Shown one piece after another: positions 27,434-36,112 of a stretch of 40,389 bases of DNA (positions within the stretch are counted from its first letter, which is position 1; each line of letters opens with the position of its first letter). The translations under genes were made by a program, and so were the position numbers. This DNA comes from an uncultured Pseudomonas sp. (GTDB lineage Bacteria; Pseudomonadota; Gammaproteobacteria; Pseudomonadales; Pseudomonadaceae): assembly GCF_946885885.1 (NCBI RefSeq), contig NZ_CAMPHN010000024.1:1-40389 (forward strand). The letters are read 5' to 3'. The notes under the pieces were generated by a model that had not been told where the DNA came from, made no database searches, and saw nothing but the letters and a program-made list of their open reading frames with translations.

Positions 27434-27705
27434 CAACGCGGCACCGGCAGCGGGGTGTCGGTGCTCAGGCTGTCGGCCCAGGCCTGGACGGCCTGATGGT
27501 CGATCACGCGGCCGGCGTCCACATCAGCCAGGGCTTCGCGGGTCAGGCGGCTGCGCTCTTCTTCCTGGTCGAGCCAGGCACACAAGGCTTGCTTTACGAT
27601 CCAGTTCTTGGAGCGCTCCAGGCGCTCGGCGACCTCATCGACGCGTTCGGCCAGTTCGACAGGAACATGGGCGGTGACGGACCGGGTTTTGGCGGTGGTG
27701 GCCAT
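27433..27705 (-). CDS. Ribbon-helix-helix (CopG-like) antitoxin
   Basis: This 90-residue antitoxin begins with a ribbon-helix-helix DNA-binding domain, TRSVTAHVPVELAERVDEVAERLERSKNWIVKQAL, in which the short strand and two helices are easy to see. The flexible C-terminal part EERSRLTREALADVDAGRVIDHQAVQAWADSL wraps the toxin in related pairs. ATG 27705 was chosen over an upstream in-frame start because AGGA lies eight bases before it and the RHH strand follows at once. It precedes the toxin, shares a TGATG junction with it, and likely represses their common promoter (see 27770-27801). Confidence 0.9.
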   Translation of the reverse strand: MATTAKTRSVTAHVPVELAERVDEVAERLERSKNWIVKQALCAWLDQEEERSRLTREALADVDAGRVIDHQAVQAWADSLSTDTPLPVPR

Positions 27706-27769
27706 AATGTTATTCCTGTGCTGCGAACGGCTGCAGGCTTTCGTGGATGATTCAGTTAATACCGATCCG

Positions 27770-27801
27770 AGTATAAACGATTCAATATCAATCACATTGA
27801 A
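27770..27801 (-). promoter_or_regulatory. Toxin-antitoxin promoter with operator-like inverted repeat
   Basis: On the minus strand TATACT (27775-27770) is a good -10 box. TTCAAT at 27781-27786 and ATTGAA at 27796-27801 form an inverted repeat with 9 bases between, covering the -35 position. This fits repression by the RHH antitoxin; no strong -35 hexamer is present. Confidence 0.45.
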
Positions 27802-27937
27802 TAGCTACGCCTCACCATAGAGTCGCTAGGGTCAGGACCGATAGAATCAAGACATTGACTTGCCAGGGTAGCTCCGGGTGGCCAGTGTTTGAACACCGCG
27901 CTGGGCTTCGCAGCCCCCCGACGACTGAAGCAGCGCC

Positions 27938-28083
27938 TAACAGGCCGTTGAAAAACGTAGGCGAGGCAGGCAAGACAAGGCAAAAACGGCCGAAAAAGCG
28001 GAGTTTACGTGCTGTAAATGAGCATTTTGAGGCCGTTTTTAACGCAGTATTGCCAACGCAGGTAGTTTTTCAACAGCCTGCTA
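27938..28083. mobile_element. MITE-like palindromic element, copy C (complete, variant core)
   Basis: This 146-bp relative of copy A has ends TAACAGGCCGTTGAAAAAC and (complement) TAGCAGGCTGTTGAAAAAC. Its core reads AAAACGGCC against GGCCGTTTT where copy A has AAAACAGGC against GCCTGTTTT, and the tip is TTTAC...GTAAA. The paired changes keep the stem. It separates the first DUF2474 gene from the toxin-antitoxin pair. Confidence 0.8.
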
Positions 28084-28108
28084 ACCCACCTTACAAAAGC
28101 GCCAGCCT

Positions 28109-28249
28109 TCAGGGCGTGACCAGCCCCGCCGCCTGCATAAACAGCCGCAGCAGCCCGGCCACCGCGGCCAAGGCCAGCACACTGCCGGTCCAGAGCGCCA
28201 GCAGCCAGGCGAGGCGTTGCCATAGCGGCTTTTTCTCTTCTATTTTCAT
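28109..28249 (-). CDS. DUF2474-family small subunit of cyanide-insensitive oxidase
   Basis: The product has 46 residues and reads MKIEEKKPLWQRLAWLLALW at the start, then a transmembrane helix and LLRLFMQAAGLVTP. It is the CydX-like accessory protein expected after cioAB. GGGGA lies eight bases before ATG 28249. It is 151 bases from the cioB stop, not the ten bases seen in the second copy; the gap holds an isolated core of the MITE-like element (28298-28365), so the insertion probably split the operon's end. It may still be co-transcribed with cioAB. Confidence 0.85.
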   Translation of the reverse strand: MKIEEKKPLWQRLAWLLALWTGSVLALAAVAGLLRLFMQAAGLVTP

Positions 28250-28297
28250 CTTGCGGTCCCCATAACCTACCTGAGGTCTCGCGAGCTAGAGTCCTGC

Positions 28298-28365
28298 AAG
28301 GCAAAAACAGGCGAGGAAGCGGAGTGTACTTTTGTACATGAGCATTCCGAGCCTGTTTTTAACGC
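28298..28365. repeat. Isolated core hairpin of the MITE-like element (copy D)
   Basis: AAGGCAAAAACAGGCG through the TGTAC-TTTT-GTACA tip to GCCTGTTTTTAACGC matches the central part of copy A almost base for base, but both terminal inverted repeats and sub-terminal parts are absent. It forms a long stem on its own. It lies between cioB and its small-subunit gene. Confidence 0.8.
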
Positions 28366-28400
28366 CGCAGGGCCGACGCGCAGCAGACCGAAACAGGTCC

Positions 28401-29408
28401 TCAGTGATAACCATCGTCCTCGGTCACCTTGCCGCGGAACACGTAGTAGCTCCAGGCGGTGTAGATCAGGATCAGCGGGATGATCAGCAGCGCACCGACC
28501 AACATGAACAGCTGGCTTTGCGGCGGCGCCGCGGCCTCCCAGATCGATACGGCTGGCGGGATGACATTCGGCCATAGGCTGATACCCAGGCCGATGTAGC
28601 CGAGAAAGATCAAGGCCAGGGTCAGCACGAACGGCGAGTAGTTGGCGTTGCGCGCAATCGCACGCAACAGCGCATAGGTGGCAAGCAGCACCAATAGCGG
28701 CACCGGCATCAGCAGCAGGATATTCGGCATGCTGAACCAACGCTCGGCGATGGCGCTGTGCGCCAGGGGCGTCCAGATGCTCACCGCGCCGGTCACCCCG
28801 AGCACCACGAATACCAAGGGCCTGGCGATATCGTGCATCTGCCGTTGCAGGCGGCCCTGGGTCTTCATGATCAGCCAGGTGCAACCGAGCAGCGCGTAGG
28901 CGGCAATCAGCGCAAGGCCGCAGAACAGCGAGAACGGCGTCAGCCAGTCCAGGGCACCACCGGCGTAAGCCCGATCGACCACCTCGAAGCCATCGACATA
29001 AGCGCCCAGCGCCACCCCCTGAAAGAAGGTCGCCGCCAGCGAGCCGCCGATAAATGCCTTGTCCCAGATGTGGCGGGTCTGCGGTTTGGATTTGAAGCGG
29101 AACTCGAAGGCCACGCCGCGGAAAATCAGCCCCAGCAGCATAAAGATCAGCGGCAGGTAGAGCGCGCTGAGCACCACCGAATAGGCCAGCGGAAAGGCGC
29201 CGTAAAGCCCGGCGCCGCCGAGCACCAACCAGGTTTCGTTGCCGTCCCAGACCGGCGCCACGGTGTTCATCATCACGTCGCGCTCGCGGTCGCTTTTGAC
29301 GAACGGGAAGAGGATGCCGATGCCCAAGTCGAAGCCGTCCATGACCACGTACATCATCACGCCGAAGGCGATGATCGCGGCCCAGACCAGTGAAAGATCG
29401 AAGTCCAT
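28401..29408 (-). CDS. cioB: Cyanide-insensitive bd-type quinol oxidase, subunit II
   Basis: The product has 335 residues with about eight hydrophobic helices, the normal size for CydB/CioB. Recognisable segments are GFDLGIGILFPF near the start, APVWDGNETWLVLGGAGLYGAFPLAYS, RGVAFEFRFK, and the C-terminal LIYTAWSYYVFRGKV. It supports the heme-bearing subunit I in the inner membrane, where the complex oxidises ubiquinol and reduces oxygen without proton pumping and resists cyanide. It starts two bases after the cioA stop. A degraded copy of its last 60 residues lies at 26843-27024. Confidence 0.95.
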   Translation of the reverse strand: MDFDLSLVWAAIIAFGVMMYVVMDGFDLGIGILFPFVKSDRERDVMMNTVAPVWDGNETWLVLGGAGLYGAFPLAYSVVLSALYLPLIFMLLGLIFRGVAFEFRFKSKPQTRHIWDKAFIGGSLAATFFQGVALGAYVDGFEVVDRAYAGGALDWLTPFSLFCGLALIAAYALLGCTWLIMKTQGRLQRQMHDIARPLVFVVLGVTGAVSIWTPLAHSAIAERWFSMPNILLLMPVPLLVLLATYALLRAIARNANYSPFVLTLALIFLGYIGLGISLWPNVIPPAVSIWEAAAPPQSQLFMLVGALLIIPLILIYTAWSYYVFRGKVTEDDGYH

Positions 29409-29410
29409 GA

Positions 29411-30850
29411 TTAATTCCTCTCGCCCAGTTCGTCGCTTTCGCCCGCTTCGAAGCTCTCGTCCGCCGCGGATATCGGCCGCGCCGGGGTGCGTTGCCGGCC
29501 GGGTCCGCCGGTGCCCTCCTGCTTGCCCTCGTCGGTGACCGGCCCTCTGCGCACCAGGCGCATCACGTAGCTGATGCCGGCGCCGAACAGCGCGAAGTAG
29601 ACGATCACGAACAGCGCCAGGGTCAGGCCCACCTGCCCGGCGCTATGCCCGGAGGAGGCATCCGCGGTGCGCATCAAGCCGTACACCACCCAGGGCTGGC
29701 GGCCGATTTCGGTGGTGAACCAACCGGCGAGAATCGCCAGCACGCCCGATGGTCCCATCCACACGACTAGATGCAGGAACGCGCGGTTCTCGAACAACCG
29801 GCCGCGCATGCGCAGCCAGAAGCCCCAGAGCCCGGTGAGGATCATCAGCAGGCCGAGTCCGACCATCACGCGGAAGGTCCAGAACACGATGGTCGAATTG
29901 GGCCGGTCCTCGGCGGCGAACTCCTTCAGCGCCGGCACCTGCTCGTCCAGGCTGTGGGTCAGGATCAGGCTGCCGAGCGCGGGGATTTCGAGCTTGAAAC
30001 GAGTTTCCTCGGCGTCCATGTCCGGCCAGCCGAAGAGGATCAGCGGGGTCGGCTCGTCGCCGTGATTTTCCCAGTGGCCTTCGATCGCGGCGATCTTCGC
30101 CGGTTGGTATTCCAGGGTGTTGAGGCCATGGAAATCGCCGATCAGCGCCTGCACCGGTGCCACCAGCAGGGCCATCCACATGGCCATCGAGAGCATCTTG
30201 CGGATCGCCGGGTTGTTGCGCCCACGCAGCAGGTGCCAGGCGGCCGAGGCGCCGACGAAAAACGCGGTGGCGAGGAAGGCCGCGACGGACATGTGCGCCA
30301 GGCGATAAGGGAAGGACGGGTTGAACACCACGGCGAACCAGTCCGTGGGGATCACCCGGCCGTCGATGATCTCGAAGCCCTGCGGGGTATGCATCCAGCT
30401 GTTCGAGGCGAGAATCCAGAACGTCGAGATCAGCGTGCCGACCGCCACCATCAGCGTGGAAAGAAAGTGCAGACCCGGACCGACGCGATTCCAGCCGAAC
30501 AGCATCACCCCGAGAAAGCCCGCTTCGAGGAAGAAAGCAGTGAGCACCTCGTAGGTCAGCAGCGGCCCGGTCACCGCCCCGGCGAAGTCCGAGAAGGCGC
30601 TCCAGTTGGTGCCGAACTGGTAGGCCATGACCACGCCGGAGACCACGCCCATGCCGAAGTTGACCGCGAAAATCTTCGACCAGAAGTAATAGAGGTCGCG
30701 GTAGACGCCCTCGCCGGTCTTCAGCCACAGGCCTTCCAATACCGCCAGGTAACTGGCCAGGCCGATGGTGATGGCCGGAAACACGATATGAAAGGAGATG
30801 GTGAACGCGAATTGGATTCGGGCCAGATCCAGCGCCTCGATGCCGAACAT
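29411..30850 (-). CDS. cioA: Cyanide-insensitive bd-type quinol oxidase, subunit I
   Basis: The product has 479 residues. Heme ligands expected for bd-type oxidases are visible: His21 (FTISFHIVFP), His186 (YRLAHMSV) and Met329 (FRVMVGLG); acidic residues lie at LTYE (Glu101) and FLEAGF (Glu109); GRQPW is at 383-387. The quinol (Q) loop is short, which places it in the CIO group rather than E. coli CydA with its long loop. It receives electrons from ubiquinol and reduces oxygen in the inner membrane. A perfect ANR/FNR-type box lies 130-145 bases upstream of the start; in P. aeruginosa ANR represses cioAB at low oxygen, and similar control is likely here. The C-terminal tail is acidic. Confidence 0.96.
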   Translation of the reverse strand: MFGIEALDLARIQFAFTISFHIVFPAITIGLASYLAVLEGLWLKTGEGVYRDLYYFWSKIFAVNFGMGVVSGVVMAYQFGTNWSAFSDFAGAVTGPLLTYEVLTAFFLEAGFLGVMLFGWNRVGPGLHFLSTLMVAVGTLISTFWILASNSWMHTPQGFEIIDGRVIPTDWFAVVFNPSFPYRLAHMSVAAFLATAFFVGASAAWHLLRGRNNPAIRKMLSMAMWMALLVAPVQALIGDFHGLNTLEYQPAKIAAIEGHWENHGDEPTPLILFGWPDMDAEETRFKLEIPALGSLILTHSLDEQVPALKEFAAEDRPNSTIVFWTFRVMVGLGLLMILTGLWGFWLRMRGRLFENRAFLHLVVWMGPSGVLAILAGWFTTEIGRQPWVVYGLMRTADASSGHSAGQVGLTLALFVIVYFALFGAGISYVMRLVRRGPVTDEGKQEGTGGPGRQRTPARPISAADESFEAGESDELGERN

Positions 30851-30981
30851 ATAACATCCTCACTCAGGTTATTCGGGGCACAGCCTTGTGCGCGCGCCAG
30901 AAGTGTTGGAGCGCAATAGGGTGCGATCGTTCTTGTTATATGGGGGTGGCGGCGACCCAGCAGAGTTACCCGAAACAGGCA

Positions 30982-30995
30982 TTGATCTGGATCAA
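30982..30995 (-). promoter_or_regulatory. ANR/FNR-type box upstream of cioA
   Basis: TTGATCTGGATCAA is a perfect TTGAT-N4-ATCAA palindrome 132-145 bases before the cioA start and about 205 bases before the divergent MFS gene. Regulation of cioAB is the simpler reading, because ANR is known to control this oxidase. Confidence 0.7.
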
Positions 30996-31069
30996 GCATG
31001 CTTGAAGCCTAGCGCCGAACGATGCCCGTAACGCTGTGGTTATTTGTCGCGCAGGGTCTACGCCATATA

Positions 31070-31083
31070 TGACCGGATGGTCA
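31070..31083 (+). promoter_or_regulatory. TetR-type operator upstream of the MFS exporter
   Basis: TGACCGGATGGTCA (inside ATGACCGGATGGTCAT, 31069-31084) is a perfect TGACC-N4-GGTCA palindrome, 117 bases before the MFS start. Read on the opposite strand, the site at 33155-33168 is TGACCGAATGGTCA, differing in one base. TetR-family repressors such as NemR use similar GACC-N4-GGTC operators. Confidence 0.6.
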
Positions 31084-31200
31084 TAATGACGGCCATTGCC
31101 GTGTCGCCAATCCCTCCCCCCAATGGGAGTGGGAGATGCAGCGCCGGACCATCGCGCACGCCGCGCCCCACCGCCCCCGTCTCCGCCATAAGCGAAACCC

Positions 31201-32433
31201 ATGCCCGTTCACGACGATTTGCGCCTGCGTAACCATCGCCCTTTTATCGCCTTCTGGTTGGCCCGGGTGGCTACCGCCAGCGGCTTCCAGATGCTCAGCG
31301 TGGCGATCGCCTGGCAGATGTACAGCCTCACCGGCGATGTGCTCGACCTCGGCCTGGTCGGCCTGGTGGAGTTCCTGCCGAAGGTTCTGTTCATTCTGCT
31401 CACCGGGCATGTGGCGGATCGTTTCGACCGACGCAAAGTCGCCGCGCTGTGCCAAACCGCCCAGGGCCTGGTGGCCCTGGCGCTATTGCTCGGCAGCACG
31501 TTGACGGGGATCAGCCGCGAAACCCTCTTCGTCATCGCCTTTCTGCTCGGCAGCGCACGGGCGTTCGAGATGCCGACGACCCAGGCCTTACTGCCGAACA
31601 TAGTCCCGGCCGGCCTGTTTCCCGCCGCCGTGGCCGCCTCCGCCTCGGCGATGCAGACCGCCACCATAATCGCGCCGGCCATCGGCGGCTGGCTCTATGC
31701 GCTGAGTGCCAGCTGGGTGTATGGCAGTAGCGCGATGCTCTACGGCGTGGCCCTGAGCCTGATGCTGAGCCTGCCGGCACAACAGAAACCGCTGAAGCAG
31801 AAGATGTCCGTGGAGTCGCTGCTCGCCGGTTTCCGCTTTATCCGCAGCCGCCGCGAAGTGTTCGGCGCGGTGACGCTGGACATGGTCGCGGTGTTGCTCG
31901 GCGGCGCCACCGCGCTGTTGCCGGTGTTCGCCAAGGACATTCTGCTGACCGGCCCCTGGGGCTTGGGCCTGTTGCGCTCGGCGCCGGCGGTGGGCGCCTT
32001 GTTGATGTCGATCTGGCTGGCGCGCATGCCGATCGAACGCCGCGTCGGCCCGGCGATGCTTATCTCGGTGGCGATCTTCGGCGTCGCCACCATCGCCTTC
32101 GGCCTGTCCACCTCGCTGTGGTTCAGCCTGGCGACCCTGGTGCTGTTGGGCGCGGCGGACATGGTCAGCATGGTCATCCGCGGCGCCTTCGTGCAGCTGC
32201 AAACGCCCGACGCCATGCGCGGCCGGGTCAGCGCGGTGAACGGCCTGTTTATCGGCGCCTCGAACCAACTCGGCGACTTCCGCGCCGGGGTCAGCGCGGC
32301 CTGGTTCGGCACCGTGCCGGCGGTGCTGATCGGCGGGATCGGTGCGCTGGTGGTTAGCGGGCTGTGGATCAAGTTGTTTCCGACCCTGGCGCAGCGCGAC
32401 CGGATGCATGAAGCGCCGGGCGGCGAGCAATAA
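31201..32433 (+). CDS. MFS transporter (MFS_3/EntS-like exporter)
   Basis: This 410-residue protein has 12 predicted membrane helices. The inter-helix motif GHVADRFDRRKV (about 69-80) is the MFS motif A, and the second half repeats it weakly. The FWLARVATASGFQMLSVAIAWQMY start, SARAFEMPTTQALLPNIVP and MVIRGAFVQLQTPDAMRGRVSAVNGLFIGASNQLGDF match the group that contains EntS and other exporters of small molecules. Substrate unknown. ATG 31201 has no strong ribosome site. A TetR-type palindrome lies upstream, and an almost identical one stands before the DJ-1 gene, so both may be induced by the same toxic compound, which is inference. Confidence 0.88.
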   Translation: MPVHDDLRLRNHRPFIAFWLARVATASGFQMLSVAIAWQMYSLTGDVLDLGLVGLVEFLPKVLFILLTGHVADRFDRRKVAALCQTAQGLVALALLLGSTLTGISRETLFVIAFLLGSARAFEMPTTQALLPNIVPAGLFPAAVAASASAMQTATIIAPAIGGWLYALSASWVYGSSAMLYGVALSLMLSLPAQQKPLKQKMSVESLLAGFRFIRSRREVFGAVTLDMVAVLLGGATALLPVFAKDILLTGPWGLGLLRSAPAVGALLMSIWLARMPIERRVGPAMLISVAIFGVATIAFGLSTSLWFSLATLVLLGAADMVSMVIRGAFVQLQTPDAMRGRVSAVNGLFIGASNQLGDFRAGVSAAWFGTVPAVLIGGIGALVVSGLWIKLFPTLAQRDRMHEAPGGEQ

Positions 32434-32470
32434 AGGGGGGCTTCGCCATGTCGATGCTGCATAGGCTCTG

Positions 32471-32537
32471 GTAGCCCGGATGAAATCCGGGGAAAAGTGT
32501 AACCACACAGATCGCTCCCGGATTGCATCCGGGCTAC
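32471..32537. repeat. Dispersed palindrome (GTAGCCCGGATGCAATC type), second copy
   Basis: Arms 32471-32491 and 32517-32537 are inverted copies with one mismatch (TGAAATCC against GGATTGCA). It is the same family as 13614-13680 and lies between the convergent MFS and DJ-1 genes, again a place where it can serve both ends. Confidence 0.85.
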
Positions 32538-32562
32538 AAAAGCGCGCGCCCGATTGCGGCGA

Positions 32563-33114
32563 TCAGACCAACATGGCCTCGGCCACTTCCTTGCGTTTGC
32601 CCTTGCCCTGTAGCTGCTCGACCAGGGTCAGGGCGAATTCCATGGCGGTGCCGGGGCCCTGGCTGGTAATGCAGTTGCCGTCGACCACTACCGCCTGGTC
32701 GACGAAGGTGCAGCCGCTCAAGCGGTCGCTGAAGCTCGGGTAGCAGGTCATGCGCCGTTGCTTGAGCACGCCATATTGCTGCAAGGCCAGCGCCGGTGCG
32801 GCGCAGATGGCGGCGAACAATTTGCCGGCCTTGGCCTGCTCGCGCACCTTTTCGGCCAGCGGTTCGTGCTCGGCCAGGTGCTGGGCACCGGGCATGCCGC
32901 CGGGCAGTACGATCAGGTCGAAATCCTGGGCCAGCACGTCGACCAGCATGGTATCGGCGGTCAAACGGGTGCCACGGGCACAGGTGATCATCCGCCGCCC
33001 TTCGATACTGGCCACCACCACTTCGACCTCGGCGCGCCGCAGCACGTCGATCAGGGTCACGCACTCGATGTCTTCAACGCCGTCAGCAAGGCTGATCAGG
33101 GCTCGTGTGGTCAT
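32563..33114 (-). CDS. DJ-1/PfpI-family protein
   Basis: This 183-residue protein of the DJ-1/ThiJ superfamily has nucleophile Cys104 in FAAICAAPA and acidic partner Glu17 (DGVEDIECV), corresponding to Cys106 and Glu18 of human DJ-1. GGMPGAQHL and TSQGPGTAMEFALTLVEQL are family segments. YajL-like members protect against oxidative and carbonyl stress, with glyoxalase or deglycase-type activities reported. It stands alone on the minus strand. A TetR-type palindrome lies 41-54 bases before its start, close enough to cover the promoter, and matches one upstream of the MFS exporter. Confidence 0.92.
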   Translation of the reverse strand: MTTRALISLADGVEDIECVTLIDVLRRAEVEVVVASIEGRRMITCARGTRLTADTMLVDVLAQDFDLIVLPGGMPGAQHLAEHEPLAEKVREQAKAGKLFAAICAAPALALQQYGVLKQRRMTCYPSFSDRLSGCTFVDQAVVVDGNCITSQGPGTAMEFALTLVEQLQGKGKRKEVAEAMLV

Positions 33115-33154
33115 ATTGGCCTCCTTCTTGCCTATGCAAGCTGCTGTAGCTAGT

Positions 33155-33168
33155 TGACCATTCGGTCA
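33155..33168 (-). promoter_or_regulatory. TetR-type operator upstream of the DJ-1 gene
   Basis: TGACCATTCGGTCA is a perfect TGACC-N4-GGTCA palindrome 41 bases from the DJ-1 start codon and 139 bases from the purine permease start. Its reverse complement TGACCGAATGGTCA differs at one base from the site at 31070-31083. Confidence 0.6.
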
Positions 33169-33306
33169 TAAATTCACCCCCTATGGGCGAGCTGATATGA
33201 TGCGCGCCTTTTTCCGGATCGCCAGCAAAAACATGCACAAGCGCGTGGATGTGCTTTGCTTTCGATTTGCATATTCACGGCGCCACGCCGTTACGGAGCG
33301 TTGCAG

Positions 33307-34599
<1,293 letters not shown>

Positions 34600-34613
34600 C
34601 CACTCAATTGCTC

Positions 34614-34692
34614 TGTAGGAGCCAGCTTGCTGGCGATCTTTGTAGGCCAAAAGCATCGCCAGCAAGAACTAGGCGTCCCCCAGGCTCCTACA
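34614..34692. repeat. Nested intergenic palindrome (TGTAGGAGCC type)
   Basis: Outer arms TGTAGGAGCC (34614-34623) / GGCTCCTACA (34683-34692) enclose inner arms CTTGCTGGCGAT (34626-34637) / ATCGCCAGCAAG (34655-34666). It is a REP-like element of the type scattered between genes in Pseudomonas. It lies just after the purine permease gene and could stabilise or end its transcript. Confidence 0.8.
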
Positions 34693-34772
34693 CCGAATAG
34701 CGAATAATACCGACAGCCATACCTTTAATCCTTCAGCGGGCATATGCCCGCCCGCCAACCGCCCGAGTACCC

Positions 34773-35861
34773 ATGAGCCGTTCCCAGTTCGACCCCGCCA
34801 ACTACGACGCCCAACTCGCCGAAAAGAAGCAGCGTCTGATCGAGTTGCTGGCGCCCTTCGCCGCGCCCGAGCCCGAAGTCTTCGAATCGCCGCGCGAACA
34901 TTACCGCCTGCGTGCCGAGTTCCGCTTGTGGCGCGAAGGCGAAGACCGCCACTACGCGATGTTCGAGGCCGGCGATAAGCACACGCCGATCTTCTTCGAG
35001 GATTTCCCCATCGCCAGCGTGCGAATCAACCAGTTGATGCCGCGCCTGAAAGCCGCCTGGCAAGCCAGCAAAGCGCTGAGCTTCAAGCTGTTCCAGGTGG
35101 AATTCCTCACCACCCTGGCCGGCGACGCCTTGGTCACCCTGTGCTACCACCGCCCGCTGGACGACGCCTGGCAAGCCGAGGCGCAGAAGCTTGCGGCTGA
35201 GCTGCAGATCAGTATCGTCGGCCGTTCGCGCGGCAAGCGCATCGTCATCGGCAAGGACTTCGTCGAGGAAAAGCTGCAAGTCGCCGGACGCACCTTCAGC
35301 TATCGGCAGCCGGAGGGTGCCTTCACCCAGCCCAATGGCGAAGTCAATCAGAAGATGCTCGGCTGGGCTTACGAGGTATTGGGCGAGCGTCAGGACGACC
35401 TGCTGGAGCTGTATTGCGGCAACGGCAACTTCACCCTGCCGCTGGCCACCCGGGTGCGCAAGGTGCTGGCCACCGAGATCAGCAAATCCTCGGTCAACGC
35501 CGCCCTGGCCAACCTGGCCGACAACGGCGTGGACAACGTGACCCTGGTGCGCCTGTCCGCCGAAGAGCTGACCGAAGCGCTCAACGAGGTGCGGCCGTTC
35601 CGTCGCCTGGCCGGTATCGACCTGAAGAGCTACGACTTCGGCAGCGTGTTCGTCGACCCACCGCGCGCCGGCATGGATCCGGACACCTGCGAGCTGACCC
35701 GCCGCTTCGAGCGCATCCTGTATATCTCCTGCAACCCGGAGACCCTGGCCGCCAATATCGCCCAGCTCAGCGACACCCACCAAGTGAGCCGCTGCGCGCT
35801 GTTCGACCAATTCCCCTATACCCACCATATGGAAAGCGGCGTGCTGCTGAGCAGGAAGTAG
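34773..35861 (+). CDS. trmA: tRNA (uracil-5-)-methyltransferase TrmA
   Basis: This 362-residue enzyme makes ribothymidine-54 in tRNA with S-adenosylmethionine. SAM motif [15 protein letters not shown] is at 211-225; DPPRAG at 295-300; the catalytic cysteine is Cys320 in YISCNPETL; the general base is Glu354 in HHMESGVLL. There is no N-terminal TRAM domain, which separates TrmA from RlmCD-type enzymes. Length is right for the family. ATG 34773 gives the usual [12 protein letters not shown] start although the ribosome site is weak. A terminator follows directly. Confidence 0.96.
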   Translation: MSRSQFDPANYDAQLAEKKQRLIELLAPFAAPEPEVFESPREHYRLRAEFRLWREGEDRHYAMFEAGDKHTPIFFEDFPIASVRINQLMPRLKAAWQASKALSFKLFQVEFLTTLAGDALVTLCYHRPLDDAWQAEAQKLAAELQISIVGRSRGKRIVIGKDFVEEKLQVAGRTFSYRQPEGAFTQPNGEVNQKMLGWAYEVLGERQDDLLELYCGNGNFTLPLATRVRKVLATEISKSSVNAALANLADNGVDNVTLVRLSAEELTEALNEVRPFRRLAGIDLKSYDFGSVFVDPPRAGMDPDTCELTRRFERILYISCNPETLAANIAQLSDTHQVSRCALFDQFPYTHHMESGVLLSRK

Positions 35862-35867
35862 TCGACG

Positions 35868-35891
35868 GCGCCATTCACCGATGGCGCTTTT
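35868..35891 (+). terminator. Rho-independent terminator of trmA
   Basis: Stem GCGCCAT (35868-35874) / ATGGCGC (35881-35887) with a TCACCG loop is followed by TTTT, six bases after the trmA stop. Confidence 0.8.
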
Positions 35892-36112
35892 CCAATGCCC
35901 GCGCCACAGGCGCCGAGCGGTGCGAGCGTAAGCGTGATCTGCCGCGCCGCCCCCGAGTGCGATCGCTCACACAAATGCAACCTGGTCAGGAAAGGCCGGG
36001 CATTTCCCTTCGGCGCCGGAAATGAGCGTGCTAGTTTCGACCGGACGGTTTCGGGACTACTGCCCGCAAACCTGGCCACACGGCCATAGCATTCTAGAAC
36101 CTGGGGAAACCG

